NCBI GenBank assembly: GCA_963814875.1
Contig: CAWFFJ010000029.1
Coordinates: forward strand, 18,860-82,859
DNA: 64,000 bases
From: CAVSIS01 sp963814875
GTDB taxonomy: Bacteria > Acidobacteriota > Thermoanaerobaculia > Thermoanaerobaculales > Sulfomarinibacteraceae
Reading direction: 5' to 3'
The notes under the pieces were generated by a model. That model saw only the letters and a list, made by a program, of their open reading frames with translations. It ran no database searches and had not been told where the DNA came from. Both the position numbers and the translations under genes were made by a program. Numbering within the stretch: position 1 is the first letter of the stretch; each line of letters starts with the position of its first letter. This document shows, piece by piece, positions 17,864-26,862 of the stretch.

Positions 17864-17896
17864 CATCTCGGCGCCCTTGTGACGTGGCGTGGTGAG
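17864..17896. repeat. Dispersed 33-bp repeat, copy 1
   Basis: This sequence (beginning CATCTCGGCGCCC, ending GACGTGGCGTGGTGAG) matches 48009-48041 at 29 of 33 bases. Both copies lie in gene-poor gaps. The rest of the gap 17682-17936 also holds an inverted pair (CACGGCCCCT near 17693 and AGGGGCCGTG near 17734) that could terminate the ATPase transcript. Confidence 0.55.
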
Positions 17897-17936
17897 CCGC
17901 TCAGGCTCAGCAGGGCCGACCCGTGAGGCCACGCGC

Positions 17937-19733
17937 TCAGGGCGCGGGAGTCGGCTCGACTTTGAGCACCGCCGTGGAAACCACGTTGGCGATGTCGTCG
18001 CGCACACCGACCGCGATCACACCGCCGCCCTTGCGCATCTGCAGCACCTTGCGGAAGCCGGCAGCGCTCGTCAGGGCGCGTTCGAGCTGGTCGTCGGGGA
18101 CGGCCACCGGAAACGCCTCCCGGTAGACCTTTGACAGTCGCTCCGCGTCGTCGCGGATGACCAGGCACAGTGAGGTCGCGCCGTCGTGGGTCGTCGCCCC
18201 TGGCAGCAGGACCAGTTTGGAGATCGGCACCCGGACCATGATGTCGACCTTGAGCTCGCCCGACTCGACGTTCTCTCGGCCGATCTCCTCGACGCTGATG
18301 TCAAGGGGATTGTCGGTCGCCTCCATTCCGGCTGCGGCAAGCGTCTTCGCGACCAGTTGGTCATCCTCGGTGCTCGCCCGCCAGCCCCTGCGATGGCTCA
18401 CGGTGACCCCCTCGCGGGCGACCGAGACCTGGATGCGGTGGAACTTGCCGTCGTTCGAAACCGGAGGCACGAATGCGAGCAGGTAGAGCTGACTGAGCTC
18501 CTCGCTGACCTTGCGCAGCTGATTGGCCAGCTCCGGGCCGGTGTTCAGGACGCGGCCCCCGGTCAAGTTTGCCATCCGGTAGAGCACGATCTCCTCGGTG
18601 AGCTCGGCGAACGCACCCTCGGTCGAGCTGGCGGTCCCGGCGTCGGCGGAGATCTGCCGCAACATCCGATCGCTCAGCGAGGTCAGGGTGAAGAAAGTGA
18701 TCCGGTGGGCATTGGCCGCCTCGACCAGCTGGCGCAGCTCGAGGGTGGCGTGCGGGTAGCCCTGCGACTTGGGCTGAACGCGCTGCAGCGCCCGCACTAG
18801 CTCGCGCTCGCGGCGCACCTGGATCCGAGCGAAGGTCCCACGCCAGACCTCGAACATGGTCTGGGTCGCGTGGGCATCGACCCCGTCTGACATCAGGACG
18901 ATGGACTTTCGGCCTGGGATCCCGGCGAGCATGCCAACGCAGTGTCGCAGCCCCTCGAGTACAGCCTCGGTCTGGTCGCGCGCGACCTCGTCGAAGGACT
19001 GCTCGATCTCGTAGTAGAGCTCGAGGACCTGGCGTTCCCAGGTCTCGCGGGCCGGATCCGAAGGTGGCACCTCCGCGGCGACGACCTGGGAGATCCGACG
19101 CCTCATCAGCATCTTCTCGTGGCCGAGGTCGAGTCGGGTCGCAGCGCTCTCCTTGGAACAGTCGAGCGACGCCAGCAGCGCGTCGCGGTTCTGGGTGAAG
19201 GACTGGCAAACTCGAACTCGGCCGTCGAAGCTCATCACCATCACCGGGACCGGGAGCTTTCCGGTCCCACCGAGAAACTCGGACACCTGCTCGAGGCCGG
19301 TGCGGAGGCGCTGGCGATCGTAGTTGGTGAGGTCGACGAAGACGATGACGTACTGGCGACTCTCGGCCGCGGGCACGGGCGTCGGCCCCGCCTGCGGCGC
19401 GGCGTCGGCGGTCGGTTCGGTCTCACCGGAGAGCGATGTCGGCGGCGCAAAGTGGCTCAGCGGAACGGGCTCGCCATCGACGCTGAGCTGAAAGTCGCTT
19501 GCTTTCAGATCGAGCACGGGCGCGCCGTCGCTGTCCGTGACCAGTACGTCAAGGTTGACGACCGGCACCTCAACCGAGCCGCCGAAGGACCTCGGGGCGG
19601 CGGGTGTCGGTGTCGCCGCCGGGACCTGGGACGCGAGCGCGGCAAGTGCGACCGCTGCGAGGGCGGCCGTGCGCACCGGTCGACGTTTCTTGGTTGACCA
19701 ACCAGCGGCGAGCGCCGGCGTGTTGATCGGCAT
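17937..19733 (-). CDS. Exported VWFA-related domain protein (acidobacterial type)
   Basis: Secreted protein of 598 residues. The ATG at 19733 follows GGGAGGGATC and gives a Sec signal with an ALAAVALAALASQVPAA core. The mature N-terminus has the Ig-like strand set typical of this family (VEVPVVNLDVLVTDSDG, then LKASDFQLSVDG). A von Willebrand A-like domain follows (YVIVFVDLTNYDRQRL near residue 135, then GRKSIVLMSDGVDA), with the classical DxSxS replaced by DLTNY. A C-terminal half of about 200 residues carries strands such as FHRIQVSVAREGVTVSHRRG. Members of this family are numerous in Acidobacteriota. Their ligands are unknown. It is a single gene. Confidence 0.85.
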   Translation of the reverse strand: MPINTPALAAGWSTKKRRPVRTAALAAVALAALASQVPAATPTPAAPRSFGGSVEVPVVNLDVLVTDSDGAPVLDLKASDFQLSVDGEPVPLSHFAPPTSLSGETEPTADAAPQAGPTPVPAAESRQYVIVFVDLTNYDRQRLRTGLEQVSEFLGGTGKLPVPVMVMSFDGRVRVCQSFTQNRDALLASLDCSKESAATRLDLGHEKMLMRRRISQVVAAEVPPSDPARETWERQVLELYYEIEQSFDEVARDQTEAVLEGLRHCVGMLAGIPGRKSIVLMSDGVDAHATQTMFEVWRGTFARIQVRRERELVRALQRVQPKSQGYPHATLELRQLVEAANAHRITFFTLTSLSDRMLRQISADAGTASSTEGAFAELTEEIVLYRMANLTGGRVLNTGPELANQLRKVSEELSQLYLLAFVPPVSNDGKFHRIQVSVAREGVTVSHRRGWRASTEDDQLVAKTLAAAGMEATDNPLDISVEEIGRENVESGELKVDIMVRVPISKLVLLPGATTHDGATSLCLVIRDDAERLSKVYREAFPVAVPDDQLERALTSAAGFRKVLQMRKGGGVIAVGVRDDIANVVSTAVLKVEPTPAP

Positions 19734-19989
19734 GATCCCTCCCGAGACAGAGTCTCTCCAGGCGCCCCCAGAACCAGCCCAGTCCCACAGCATCGTACGC
19801 GTTTTCGCCGCTCGGCGTTTTCGATCCCTCGACCGGTCAGGCTATCGTAGAGTGGCTTCAGTGGTACCGATGAAACAATTGGGTGGCAACCGAGGGACAT
19901 GGCCTGTTCCGGCTGGAGCACGGGACTTGGACACACTCCAACCCGTAACGTACCTGACCGCCGGCCCAAACCCCTGGACATCGAACGCG

Positions 19990-20121
19990 CAACCGTGGTC
20001 GGCCCTGAGCTGGGAGAACGTGGTGTCGCTGGTCGACGCCGCCCTGTACGCTGCAAAGCACAGCGGCCGCGACGCCTGGGTCGGCCTCGGCCTCGAGGCG
20101 CCCGACTGGCTCACCGGGTGA
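19990..20121 (+). pseudogene. Relic of a GGDEF (diguanylate cyclase) domain C-terminus
   Basis: The frame reads LSWENVVSLVDAALYAAKHS then GRDAWVGL, the usual end of a GGDEF domain (A-D-x-A-L-Y-x-A-K-x-x-G-R-x-x-W). The GGDEF active-site loop and everything before it are missing; upstream codons do not resemble the domain. This is a leftover of a deleted c-di-GMP synthase gene. It lies in the gap between the VWFA gene and the next operon. Confidence 0.7.
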
Positions 20122-20318
20122 CCGGCCCATCTCGGCCCCGGACTGGCTGATATCCACCAGTCCGACCGCATCGAGCGATCGAAAACACACTATCCAAATA
20201 GCTTACGATCTGGCATGAATCGTGAGTGACTTTGTCAAGCGTCTCGCCTACCGGATCTTCGATCCGAGCGAGGGCGCCCTTCTGGGAACCGGGAGGGCGA
20301 GCTCCGGAGGTACACATC

Positions 20319-21086
20319 ATGCACGCGCGTTCTGATTCCAACGTCGAGTCGATCCGTCAGCACCTGTCTGAGCGGAGCATCGCCTGGGAGCGGGTCCAGG
20401 AGCAGGTCGCGTCCGCCCGCGAGGCCCACCGTCCGGGAGTCGACCTCGGCTCCCACGTCGGCCCCTTCGTCACCATCTCGCGTCAGCACGGCGCCGGCGG
20501 CGCCGAGCTTGCACGGATCCTCGGTGACAGCCTCGGCTGGTCCACTGTCGACCGGCAGGTCGTCGACCTCATCGCCGATCACCTCCACGTCGACCCGGCG
20601 ATGGTCGACCTGCTCGACGAGCGCGAAGCCAACTGGGTCCGTGACGTCCTCGGCGACTTCCTGCCCGGACAGGTGATCAACCGGGACACCTACGTTCGGC
20701 ACCTGGCCCAGGTGACGCGGATGCTCGCCATGCACGGCCGCATCGTTCTGCTCGGACGTGGCTCGAGGTTCTTCCTGCCCCGCCAGCAGGGGTTGGGCAT
20801 CCGCCTGGTGGCGGATCTCGACGACCGCATCGCCCGCCTTCAGGCTCGGGGCGGCATCGACGAGGCGGCGGCCCGCGAGGCAATCGACGAGACCGATCGC
20901 ATCCGGGCGCACTTCCACCAGCGCTACTTCGGCCACGACGGAACCGCCCCCGAGCTCTACGACCTCGTGCTCAACACCTCGGCAATGCCGCTCGACGACA
21001 CTGCCGATCTCGTGATCGACGCCTGCCAGCTGCGCGGCCTCACACCCGGCCCCGAGCCTGCGGCCGCAGCTGGCGCAGAGGGCTGA
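20319..21086 (+). CDS. Cytidylate-kinase-like protein
   Basis: Protein of 255 residues with a P-loop variant (TISRQHGAGGAELARILGDS, about residues 50-69), the R-G-S strand LLGRGSRFFLP, and VADLDDRIARLQARG as in the cytidylate-kinase-like family, whose members are found beside stress and sensor genes. The ATG follows CGGAGG by 9 bases. True cytidylate kinase phosphorylates CMP; whether this relative does is unknown. It opens a run of same-strand genes (YfdX, BON, kinase, regulator) with short gaps, suggesting co-expression. Confidence 0.75.
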   Translation: MHARSDSNVESIRQHLSERSIAWERVQEQVASAREAHRPGVDLGSHVGPFVTISRQHGAGGAELARILGDSLGWSTVDRQVVDLIADHLHVDPAMVDLLDEREANWVRDVLGDFLPGQVINRDTYVRHLAQVTRMLAMHGRIVLLGRGSRFFLPRQQGLGIRLVADLDDRIARLQARGGIDEAAAREAIDETDRIRAHFHQRYFGHDGTAPELYDLVLNTSAMPLDDTADLVIDACQLRGLTPGPEPAAAAGAEG

Positions 21087-21109
21087 GACCCTCTCGGGGA
21101 GACCTTCTC

Positions 21110-21817
21110 ATGTCCCGTACGACGCATCGGCCGATCCTGCTCGCAGCGAATGCGGCCCTGCTGGCCACTCTTGCGGTGGGCTGCACCGCAGGCTCCGCGT
21201 CTCCGGCGCCGAGATCGACCGCGCTCTCCGCCGTGGCACCGGCCGAGCTAACGCTCTCATCGAGCGACCATCGGGCGATCAGTCGGATCGCGCTCGAGGT
21301 GCTGGTGGCCGTCGCCGATGCCCGCGAGGACGCCCAACAGCACCGGCTCGACGACGCGTCGGATCGCCTCGATCACGCCCTCGACCTGAGCGACGCGATC
21401 GACGAGTTGCTCCCGACCGCGACACTCCGCTACCGGCTCCGGATCGCCGAGGCACACCTCGGCGTCGAGGCTCCAAGGGACGTCCTGCCCGATCTGGTGC
21501 CGGTCTCCGGTGAGCTGTTTCGGCTGGCCGGTGAGGTCCCCACAACCGAGGCCACCGAGCACCTGGACCGCGCTCGTACCGCGCTCGAGCACGGCGAGCC
21601 GGCAGCCGCAGCCCGAGAGCTCGAGGCCGTCGGCGCTTCGGTGGTCTACCCCGACGTCGAGGTCTCCCTCGACCAAGTCCGTCGTGACCTGAATGTCGCC
21701 CTCGACCGGCTTCACAAGGGCCAGATCGAGGCGGCCGACACCATGCTGCAAGCGGTGGAGGACGGCGTCGAGGTCCTGACCGTGGGATCCGGCAGCGCGT
21801 CGAGCTCCGCCGAGTGA
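21110..21817 (+). CDS. YfdX-family lipoprotein
   Basis: A 235-residue lipoprotein with lipobox AVGC (residues 22-25). The mature protein is almost all helix, with heptad-like Leu/Ala/Asp patterns and a repeated E-A-x-x-x-L-D motif (LDDASDRLDHALDLSDAIDE in part). This matches YfdX, a stress-induced protein of acid- and multidrug-tolerance loci. It lies 23 bases after the kinase-like gene and 13 before the BON gene. The molecular function is unknown. Confidence 0.72.
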   Translation: MSRTTHRPILLAANAALLATLAVGCTAGSASPAPRSTALSAVAPAELTLSSSDHRAISRIALEVLVAVADAREDAQQHRLDDASDRLDHALDLSDAIDELLPTATLRYRLRIAEAHLGVEAPRDVLPDLVPVSGELFRLAGEVPTTEATEHLDRARTALEHGEPAAAARELEAVGASVVYPDVEVSLDQVRRDLNVALDRLHKGQIEAADTMLQAVEDGVEVLTVGSGSASSSAE

Positions 21818-21830
21818 AAGGAGAACCGTC

Positions 21831-23300
21831 ATGACACGCTTCGCAACAACCCTGCTCGGCCTCACGCTGGCACTCGCCCCTGCGGCGACCCCAGCGCTTG
21901 CGGCCACGAAGCTTTCCGCCGCCGACATTACGTTCTGGGTTCAGGACGCAGAAGCCAACGACCCGAACCTCGACGCCACGGCGATCCAGGTCAGCGCCGC
22001 CGACGGCGTGGTCACCCTGACCGGAACCGTCGGCACGCTCGCCCAGAAGAACCTCGCCCTGCGCGAGGCCGAGAAGATCCGCGGCGTCGTCGGCGTCGTG
22101 AACCAGCTCGCAGTAGAGCCGTCGGGACGCTCGGACGAGGTCATCGCCAAAGACGTCCGCACACGCCTGCGCGACGACCCAACCGTCGTCTCCCCCGGAA
22201 TTCAGGTCGAGTGCACCGCCGGAGAGGTGACACTGACTGGCGAGGTCGGAAGCTGGACCGAGAAAGACCAGGCCACCTTCGACGCCAGCCAGGTCAGGGG
22301 CGTACGTTCGCTCACTGACAGACTCTGGGTGCGGACCGGAGCAAACCGGACGGACACCGAGATTCAGGCCGATGCCCAGGCCGCCCTCCAGCGCGATGTG
22401 TACCTCGCAGAGCTTCCGATTACCGTCTCCGTCAAGGACGGTGTCGCGCGGCTCTCCGGCGACGTCGGCAGCTCCTACGAGCGCGCCCGCGCCGAGCGCA
22501 CGGTGCGCTGGGTGTGGGGCGTACGGAAGCTCGACGACCAGCTGGTGGTCGACTGGCGACAGAGTTGGGGCACCAAGGCCCGACTGCCACGACCGACCGA
22601 CGGTGAGCTCGAGGCCCACGTCTCGGATGAGCTCGCTCACGATCCCCGAGTTGATGCCACCCACGTGGTTATCGACACCGAGGGCGGCCACGTCACTCTG
22701 GCCGGGCAGGTCGCCGACCTCGTCCAGCGCCGCCTTGCCGACGCGGATGCCCGCGACGTCCTGGGAGTGGTCTGGGTGACCAACGACCTCACCGTCGAAC
22801 CCCCCCACCGACAGGACTGGGCGATCCAGGAGGACGTACGATCCTCCCTCGCCGATGATCCGCTGCTCGCCGACAACCAGCTCGACGTGAGGGTGGTCGA
22901 CGGCTTCGTCTTCATGTCCGGTTCGGTCGGCTCACCGGAGGCCCGCCAGGTCGCGTCCGCTGACGCGGCTCAGGTGCGCGGCGTGCGCAGGGTCGTCAAC
23001 GAGCTGCAGGTGAAGCCGCCCGCTGCGGTCGCCGATGCCGATCTCACGACGTCGATCGCCAACCGCCTGCACTGGAACGCGGTTACGGCGCCCGTCGGCG
23101 ACGAGATCCACGTCGCCGCCGACGGCGGAGTCGTCACCCTCAGCGGCAACGTCGCGACCTGGGCCGAACGGCAAGAGGCGGCCCGCGTCGCCCTCCGCAC
23201 CGCCGGCGTGATTGCAGTCTCCAACCAGCTCGAGATCAACGGAGTCGCCGCACCCTGGGACTCCTGGCAGACCCGCAGCACGATGCTTGACATCAACTGA
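21831..23300 (+). CDS. Periplasmic protein with six BON domains
   Basis: Sec signal of about 25 residues (ALAPAATPALA), then six BON domains of about 65-70 residues each, starting near residues 30, 105, 180, 250, 325 and 400. Each shows the core: a helix, then V-x-x-G-V-V-T-L-x-G-x-V, a second helix and a final G-V-x-x-V-x-N-x-L-x-V strand. BON domains bind phospholipid membranes and protect the envelope (OsmY, DolP). Six in tandem is more than the one to three usual in characterised proteins. GGAG lies upstream of the ATG. It probably acts in the periplasm with the YfdX protein under control of the adjacent sensor pair. Confidence 0.87.
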   Translation: MTRFATTLLGLTLALAPAATPALAATKLSAADITFWVQDAEANDPNLDATAIQVSAADGVVTLTGTVGTLAQKNLALREAEKIRGVVGVVNQLAVEPSGRSDEVIAKDVRTRLRDDPTVVSPGIQVECTAGEVTLTGEVGSWTEKDQATFDASQVRGVRSLTDRLWVRTGANRTDTEIQADAQAALQRDVYLAELPITVSVKDGVARLSGDVGSSYERARAERTVRWVWGVRKLDDQLVVDWRQSWGTKARLPRPTDGELEAHVSDELAHDPRVDATHVVIDTEGGHVTLAGQVADLVQRRLADADARDVLGVVWVTNDLTVEPPHRQDWAIQEDVRSSLADDPLLADNQLDVRVVDGFVFMSGSVGSPEARQVASADAAQVRGVRRVVNELQVKPPAAVADADLTTSIANRLHWNAVTAPVGDEIHVAADGGVVTLSGNVATWAERQEAARVALRTAGVIAVSNQLEINGVAAPWDSWQTRSTMLDIN

Positions 23301-23318
23301 CTCCAACGCCTGTGTCAT

Positions 23319-23349
23319 CGCCGCCGGAGGCACAGTGCCTCCGGCGGCG
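23319..23349 (+). terminator. Hairpin after the BON gene
   Basis: A perfect 14-bp inverted repeat (23319-23332 with 23336-23349) with a 3-base loop lies 18 bases past the stop codon. It has no T-run, so termination may be partial, letting some transcripts reach the kinase gene. Confidence 0.65.
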
Positions 23350-23481
23350 GTGCGCGCGGGGGAGGAGATCCGCTTGCGCTCCCGCGGAGGTCCGGGGATC
23401 ATCGAGACCACCGGGCGCCAGCTGGGGAAGGTCGCCAGCCCAGCTCGAACGGCAAATAACAGGGGTGGAGAGACCTGATCC

Positions 23482-24915
23482 ATGTGGCGGCACGTGCTCG
23501 ACCGACCCGCAAAGACCCTCGCGGCCCTGCTCGTGGGCGCGACGGTGCTGAGCCTCTCCCTCCTCGTCCTGCTCACCTGGCATGACATCTCACGAGTGCA
23601 GTCGATTCGCGATCGGGTCCAACACACCACCCGGATCGAGCGGCTCGCCCTTCGAGTGGAGCACTCGCTGCTCACTCACCCGGAGGAGTCGGAGCCGGTC
23701 GACCCGCTCCTCATCCGCAACCTCCGCTCCGAGGTCGAGGATCTCGAGCAGGGGCAGCGTGCGCTCGACCCCCGCACCCAGGACCGTCTCGCCCTGCTAC
23801 GCGACCTTCTCGCCACCGACCGCCCGGTGACTCGCCCGACGCTGGTCGCTGCGGTCGGCCAGGTCAACCAGATCGTCGATGCGGAGACCCGGGCGCAGCA
23901 GACGCTGTGGGCTGCCATCAGCGCGGACGCCCAACGGGAACGAGTGCTCGTGCTCGCTGCTCTGACCGTGCTCTTCCTTGGCGGCGCGGTGGGCCTGGTC
24001 GTCGTCAGGCGTCGGATCGTGCAGCCGCTGGCGGACCTCGACGGACTACTGGCGCGCCTCGCCGAGCGCGAGTTCCTCCCCGTCCACGTGGACGGTGTCG
24101 ACCCGGTCCTGCGGCCGCTGTTTGACAACTACAACCGTCTGGTGGCACGCCTCGAGGTGCTCGAGAACGCCCACCGCGAGCGCGCCCGGGACCTCGAGGA
24201 AGGCATTCGCACGGCCACCGAGGCGCTGCTCGAGCAGCACAGCTCACTCGCCCGCGCGGAACGCCTCGCGGCGGTCGGCGAAACCACCGCCAGCCTCGCC
24301 CACGAGCTGCGCAACCCGCTGGCCGGCATCCTCATGAGCCTCGGCAACCTGAGGCGGGAGGCAGCCGACGCCGACTCCGCCGAGCGGCTCGACCTGGTGA
24401 TCGCGGAGCTCGAGCGGCTCACGCGACTGCTCAACGATGCGCTCGCGGCGGGGCGCCACACCCCGGAGCCCGCCCGGCCGCTCGACCTCGCCCAGTTGGT
24501 CGACGAGCTGCTCGGCCTGGTGCGGTGGCGAACCCCCGAGCACGTGAGCCTGGTCAACGCGGTGCCGAAGGGCTTCTCGTGCACGCTGCCGAGGGACCGG
24601 ATCCGGCAGGCGCTGCTCAACCTGGTGATGAACTCCGTGACCGCCCTCGCCGACCGGCCGGGGCGGGTTGAGGTCGCAGCCCAGCGCGACAGCGGCACGC
24701 TCGAGATCCGGGTCAGCGACGACGGCCCAGGGTTTCCCGAAGCGATATTGACTTCGGGCATCCGCGCCTTCGCCAGCTCGAGCCCCGACGGCACCGGCCT
24801 CGGCCTTGCCATGGTCCGCCGCGTCGCGGTCGACCTCGGCGGGCAGCTCGTCGCGACCAATGCCGAGCCCGCGGGCGCGATCGTGCGGCTCGTTGTACCC
24901 TGTGGCGATGGCTGA
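23482..24915 (+). CDS. Membrane sensor histidine kinase
   Basis: Kinase of 477 residues. Two membrane helices (about 14-34 and 153-173) bracket a helical periplasmic sensor region. A HAMP-like linker follows, then the phosphoacceptor box AHELRNPLAG with His at residue 274, and an ATPase domain with LLNLVMNSV (N box), DDGPGFP (G1) and GTGLGLAMV (G2). It should phosphorylate the regulator that overlaps it by 8 bases. The cluster suggests envelope stress as the signal, by inference. The ATG follows GGAGAG. Confidence 0.9.
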   Translation: MWRHVLDRPAKTLAALLVGATVLSLSLLVLLTWHDISRVQSIRDRVQHTTRIERLALRVEHSLLTHPEESEPVDPLLIRNLRSEVEDLEQGQRALDPRTQDRLALLRDLLATDRPVTRPTLVAAVGQVNQIVDAETRAQQTLWAAISADAQRERVLVLAALTVLFLGGAVGLVVVRRRIVQPLADLDGLLARLAEREFLPVHVDGVDPVLRPLFDNYNRLVARLEVLENAHRERARDLEEGIRTATEALLEQHSSLARAERLAAVGETTASLAHELRNPLAGILMSLGNLRREAADADSAERLDLVIAELERLTRLLNDALAAGRHTPEPARPLDLAQLVDELLGLVRWRTPEHVSLVNAVPKGFSCTLPRDRIRQALLNLVMNSVTALADRPGRVEVAAQRDSGTLEIRVSDDGPGFPEAILTSGIRAFASSSPDGTGLGLAMVRRVAVDLGGQLVATNAEPAGAIVRLVVPCGDG

Positions 24916-26290
24916 CACACTGCTCATTCTCGAAGACGAGGTCCTGTTCGCCAACGAGGTCGCTCGACACTACCGGCGTCAGGGATGGGAGGCGGTCGTC
25001 ATCGGCGATCTCGCTGGGGCCGAACGCGCCCTGCTCGGGGAGGGCGTCGAGCCGCTGGTCGTGCTCTCCGACATGAGCCTGCCGGACGGCAGCGCCCTCG
25101 ACCTGCTCGAGCGGATCCGGGACCGGGGCGTCGCCGGCGAGTGGATCCTCCTGACCGCCTACGGCTCGGTTCCCGACTCGGTCCGCGCGCTGCGTCTCGG
25201 GGCCTACGACTTTCTCGAAAAGCCCTGCCCGACCGAGCGCCTCGACCTGGTGGTGCGGGGGGCGGCACGCAGCGCCCGCGCACAGCGACGACTCCGAGAC
25301 CAGGCACGCGACGCCAATCGGCGCTGGAGCCCAGAGGCCTTCGTCGGTTCGAGCCCGGCCGCGGCGGCGGTCCGCGAGATGCTCACCACACTGGCCAATG
25401 TCCCTTTCACCGCACTCGTGTTGACCGGCGAGACCGGAACCGGCAAAGGGCTGGCTGCGCGTATCCTCCACGCCTCCGGGCCTCGCAGCGAGGGTCCACT
25501 GGTCGAAGTGAACTGTGCCGCACTGCCGCAGGAGCTGCTCGAGTCGGAGCTCTTCGGGCACGAGCCGGGCGCATTCACCGGTGCCAAGGGGCGCCACCGC
25601 GGCCTTCTCGAGCAGGCCAACGGGGGCACGCTCTTCCTCGACGAGATCGCCGAGCTCGGCCCGCCCCTGCAGGCGAAGCTGCTCAAGGCGATCGAGGATC
25701 GCCGCGTCCGGCGGGTCGGCGGCGAACGCGAGCTCGAGATCGACGCCCAGGTCATCGCCGCGACCAACCACGACCTCGAGCAGCGCGTCGCGGACGGCTC
25801 CTTCCGTGAGGACCTCTTCCACCGCTTGAGCGTCTTTCGGATCGAGCTGCCGCCGCTGAGCGAACGGATCGACGACCTCGACGATCTGGTTCCGCTGTTC
25901 ATCGGCGAGTTCAACGCCAAGGCCGGGCGCCAGGTGCGCGTCGTCCCCCCCGAGGCATGGGAGACCCTGCGCCGGCACCGCTGGCCGGGCAACGTCCGCG
26001 AGCTGCGCAACGCCATCGAGCGCTGCGTGCTGCTCGCCACCGACGAACGCCTCGCGGTGCGTTGGCTGCAGCTTCCCGGCCAGGCCCCCACCGAGCCTTT
26101 GACGGAGGGCGATTTCGTCCGGCTGCCGCTCGACGGCAGCATGGCCCTCGACGACATGGAGCGCTTCATCCTGATCGAGGCGCTCGAACGCACGAGCTAC
26201 AACGTCTCGGCCACCGCGCGCGCTCTCGGGACATCCCGCCAGACCCTGCGCTACCGCATCCGCAAGCACAAGATCCAGGTCCCGGACTGA
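24908..26290 (+). CDS. Sigma-54-dependent response regulator, NtrC family
   Basis: Three-domain activator of 460 residues. The receiver domain has its phosphoacceptor Asp at residue 55 (VVLSDMSLPDG) and TAYG and KP downstream. The AAA+ domain shows Walker A GETGTGKG, the sigma-54 contact loop GAFTGA and Walker B GGTLFLDEI. The C-terminal Fis-type helix-turn-helix reads NVSATARALGTSRQTLRYRI. It drives sigma-54 promoters by ATP hydrolysis once phosphorylated by the overlapping kinase. One possible target is the sigma-54-like site near 8440. Not a truncated copy; the AAA+ motifs are complete. Confidence 0.92.
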   Translation: MADTLLILEDEVLFANEVARHYRRQGWEAVVIGDLAGAERALLGEGVEPLVVLSDMSLPDGSALDLLERIRDRGVAGEWILLTAYGSVPDSVRALRLGAYDFLEKPCPTERLDLVVRGAARSARAQRRLRDQARDANRRWSPEAFVGSSPAAAAVREMLTTLANVPFTALVLTGETGTGKGLAARILHASGPRSEGPLVEVNCAALPQELLESELFGHEPGAFTGAKGRHRGLLEQANGGTLFLDEIAELGPPLQAKLLKAIEDRRVRRVGGERELEIDAQVIAATNHDLEQRVADGSFREDLFHRLSVFRIELPPLSERIDDLDDLVPLFIGEFNAKAGRQVRVVPPEAWETLRRHRWPGNVRELRNAIERCVLLATDERLAVRWLQLPGQAPTEPLTEGDFVRLPLDGSMALDDMERFILIEALERTSYNVSATARALGTSRQTLRYRIRKHKIQVPD

Positions 26291-26374
26291 GCCGCCCGAG
26301 AGCAACGTCGCGTCCGGCATCACCACGTCCTCGCAACGTCGCCCGCCTCCGTTGTGGTGCTGCCGGCCCCCGTG

Positions 26375-26559
26375 GTCGAGCATGATCCGGCTCTTTCCGC
26401 CTCGACGGTTGAACACGAGCTGACACCTCCCGGAGTATGTGACTCCACCCCTCAGGACTCAGGTGCTGCCTACCTCCCGCAGTCGAGCATGATCCGGCTC
26501 CTTCCGCCTCGAAGGTCGACCTCAGCTTTCTCAGCATGAGGGTCATGACTCCACCCCTC
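26375..26559. repeat. Two-copy tandem repeat of about 107 bp
   Basis: A 31-base segment at 26375-26405 recurs at 26482-26512 with one mismatch. A second conserved block GACTCCACCCCTC occurs at 26441 and 26547. Offsets of 107 and 106 indicate a tandem duplication with diverged interior. The surrounding gap 26291-26862 has no convincing gene. On the minus strand the units carry AAGGAG about 6 bases before an ATG, but the following codons soon meet a stop. Confidence 0.65.
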
Positions 26560-26862
26560 GGAGAATCCGCAGCGCCGGGAGCGCGTCAGCGATCCCAAGT
26601 GCGGAGTCTCCGAGGGCGGGCGGGTGGGGGGTGGGGGCGGGCCGAAATGCTCGACGTGCTTCGGTGCGACGCCGATTCGAGTTGCCACCGACCGCGTGGC
26701 CCTGGCGATCCGCGCAGCGGATCGGCGCGGGGCGTCGAGGCATGGGGGCGAGCGTTAGACGCTCGAGCCCGTGCCTCGGCGTTACGCGAGGTCCGGGGCC
26801 GCAGGCCACGGACCCCAGGGCTCGGTCTGCGTTTCCCAGCCCGGTCCCGGCCCGGGGTGATG

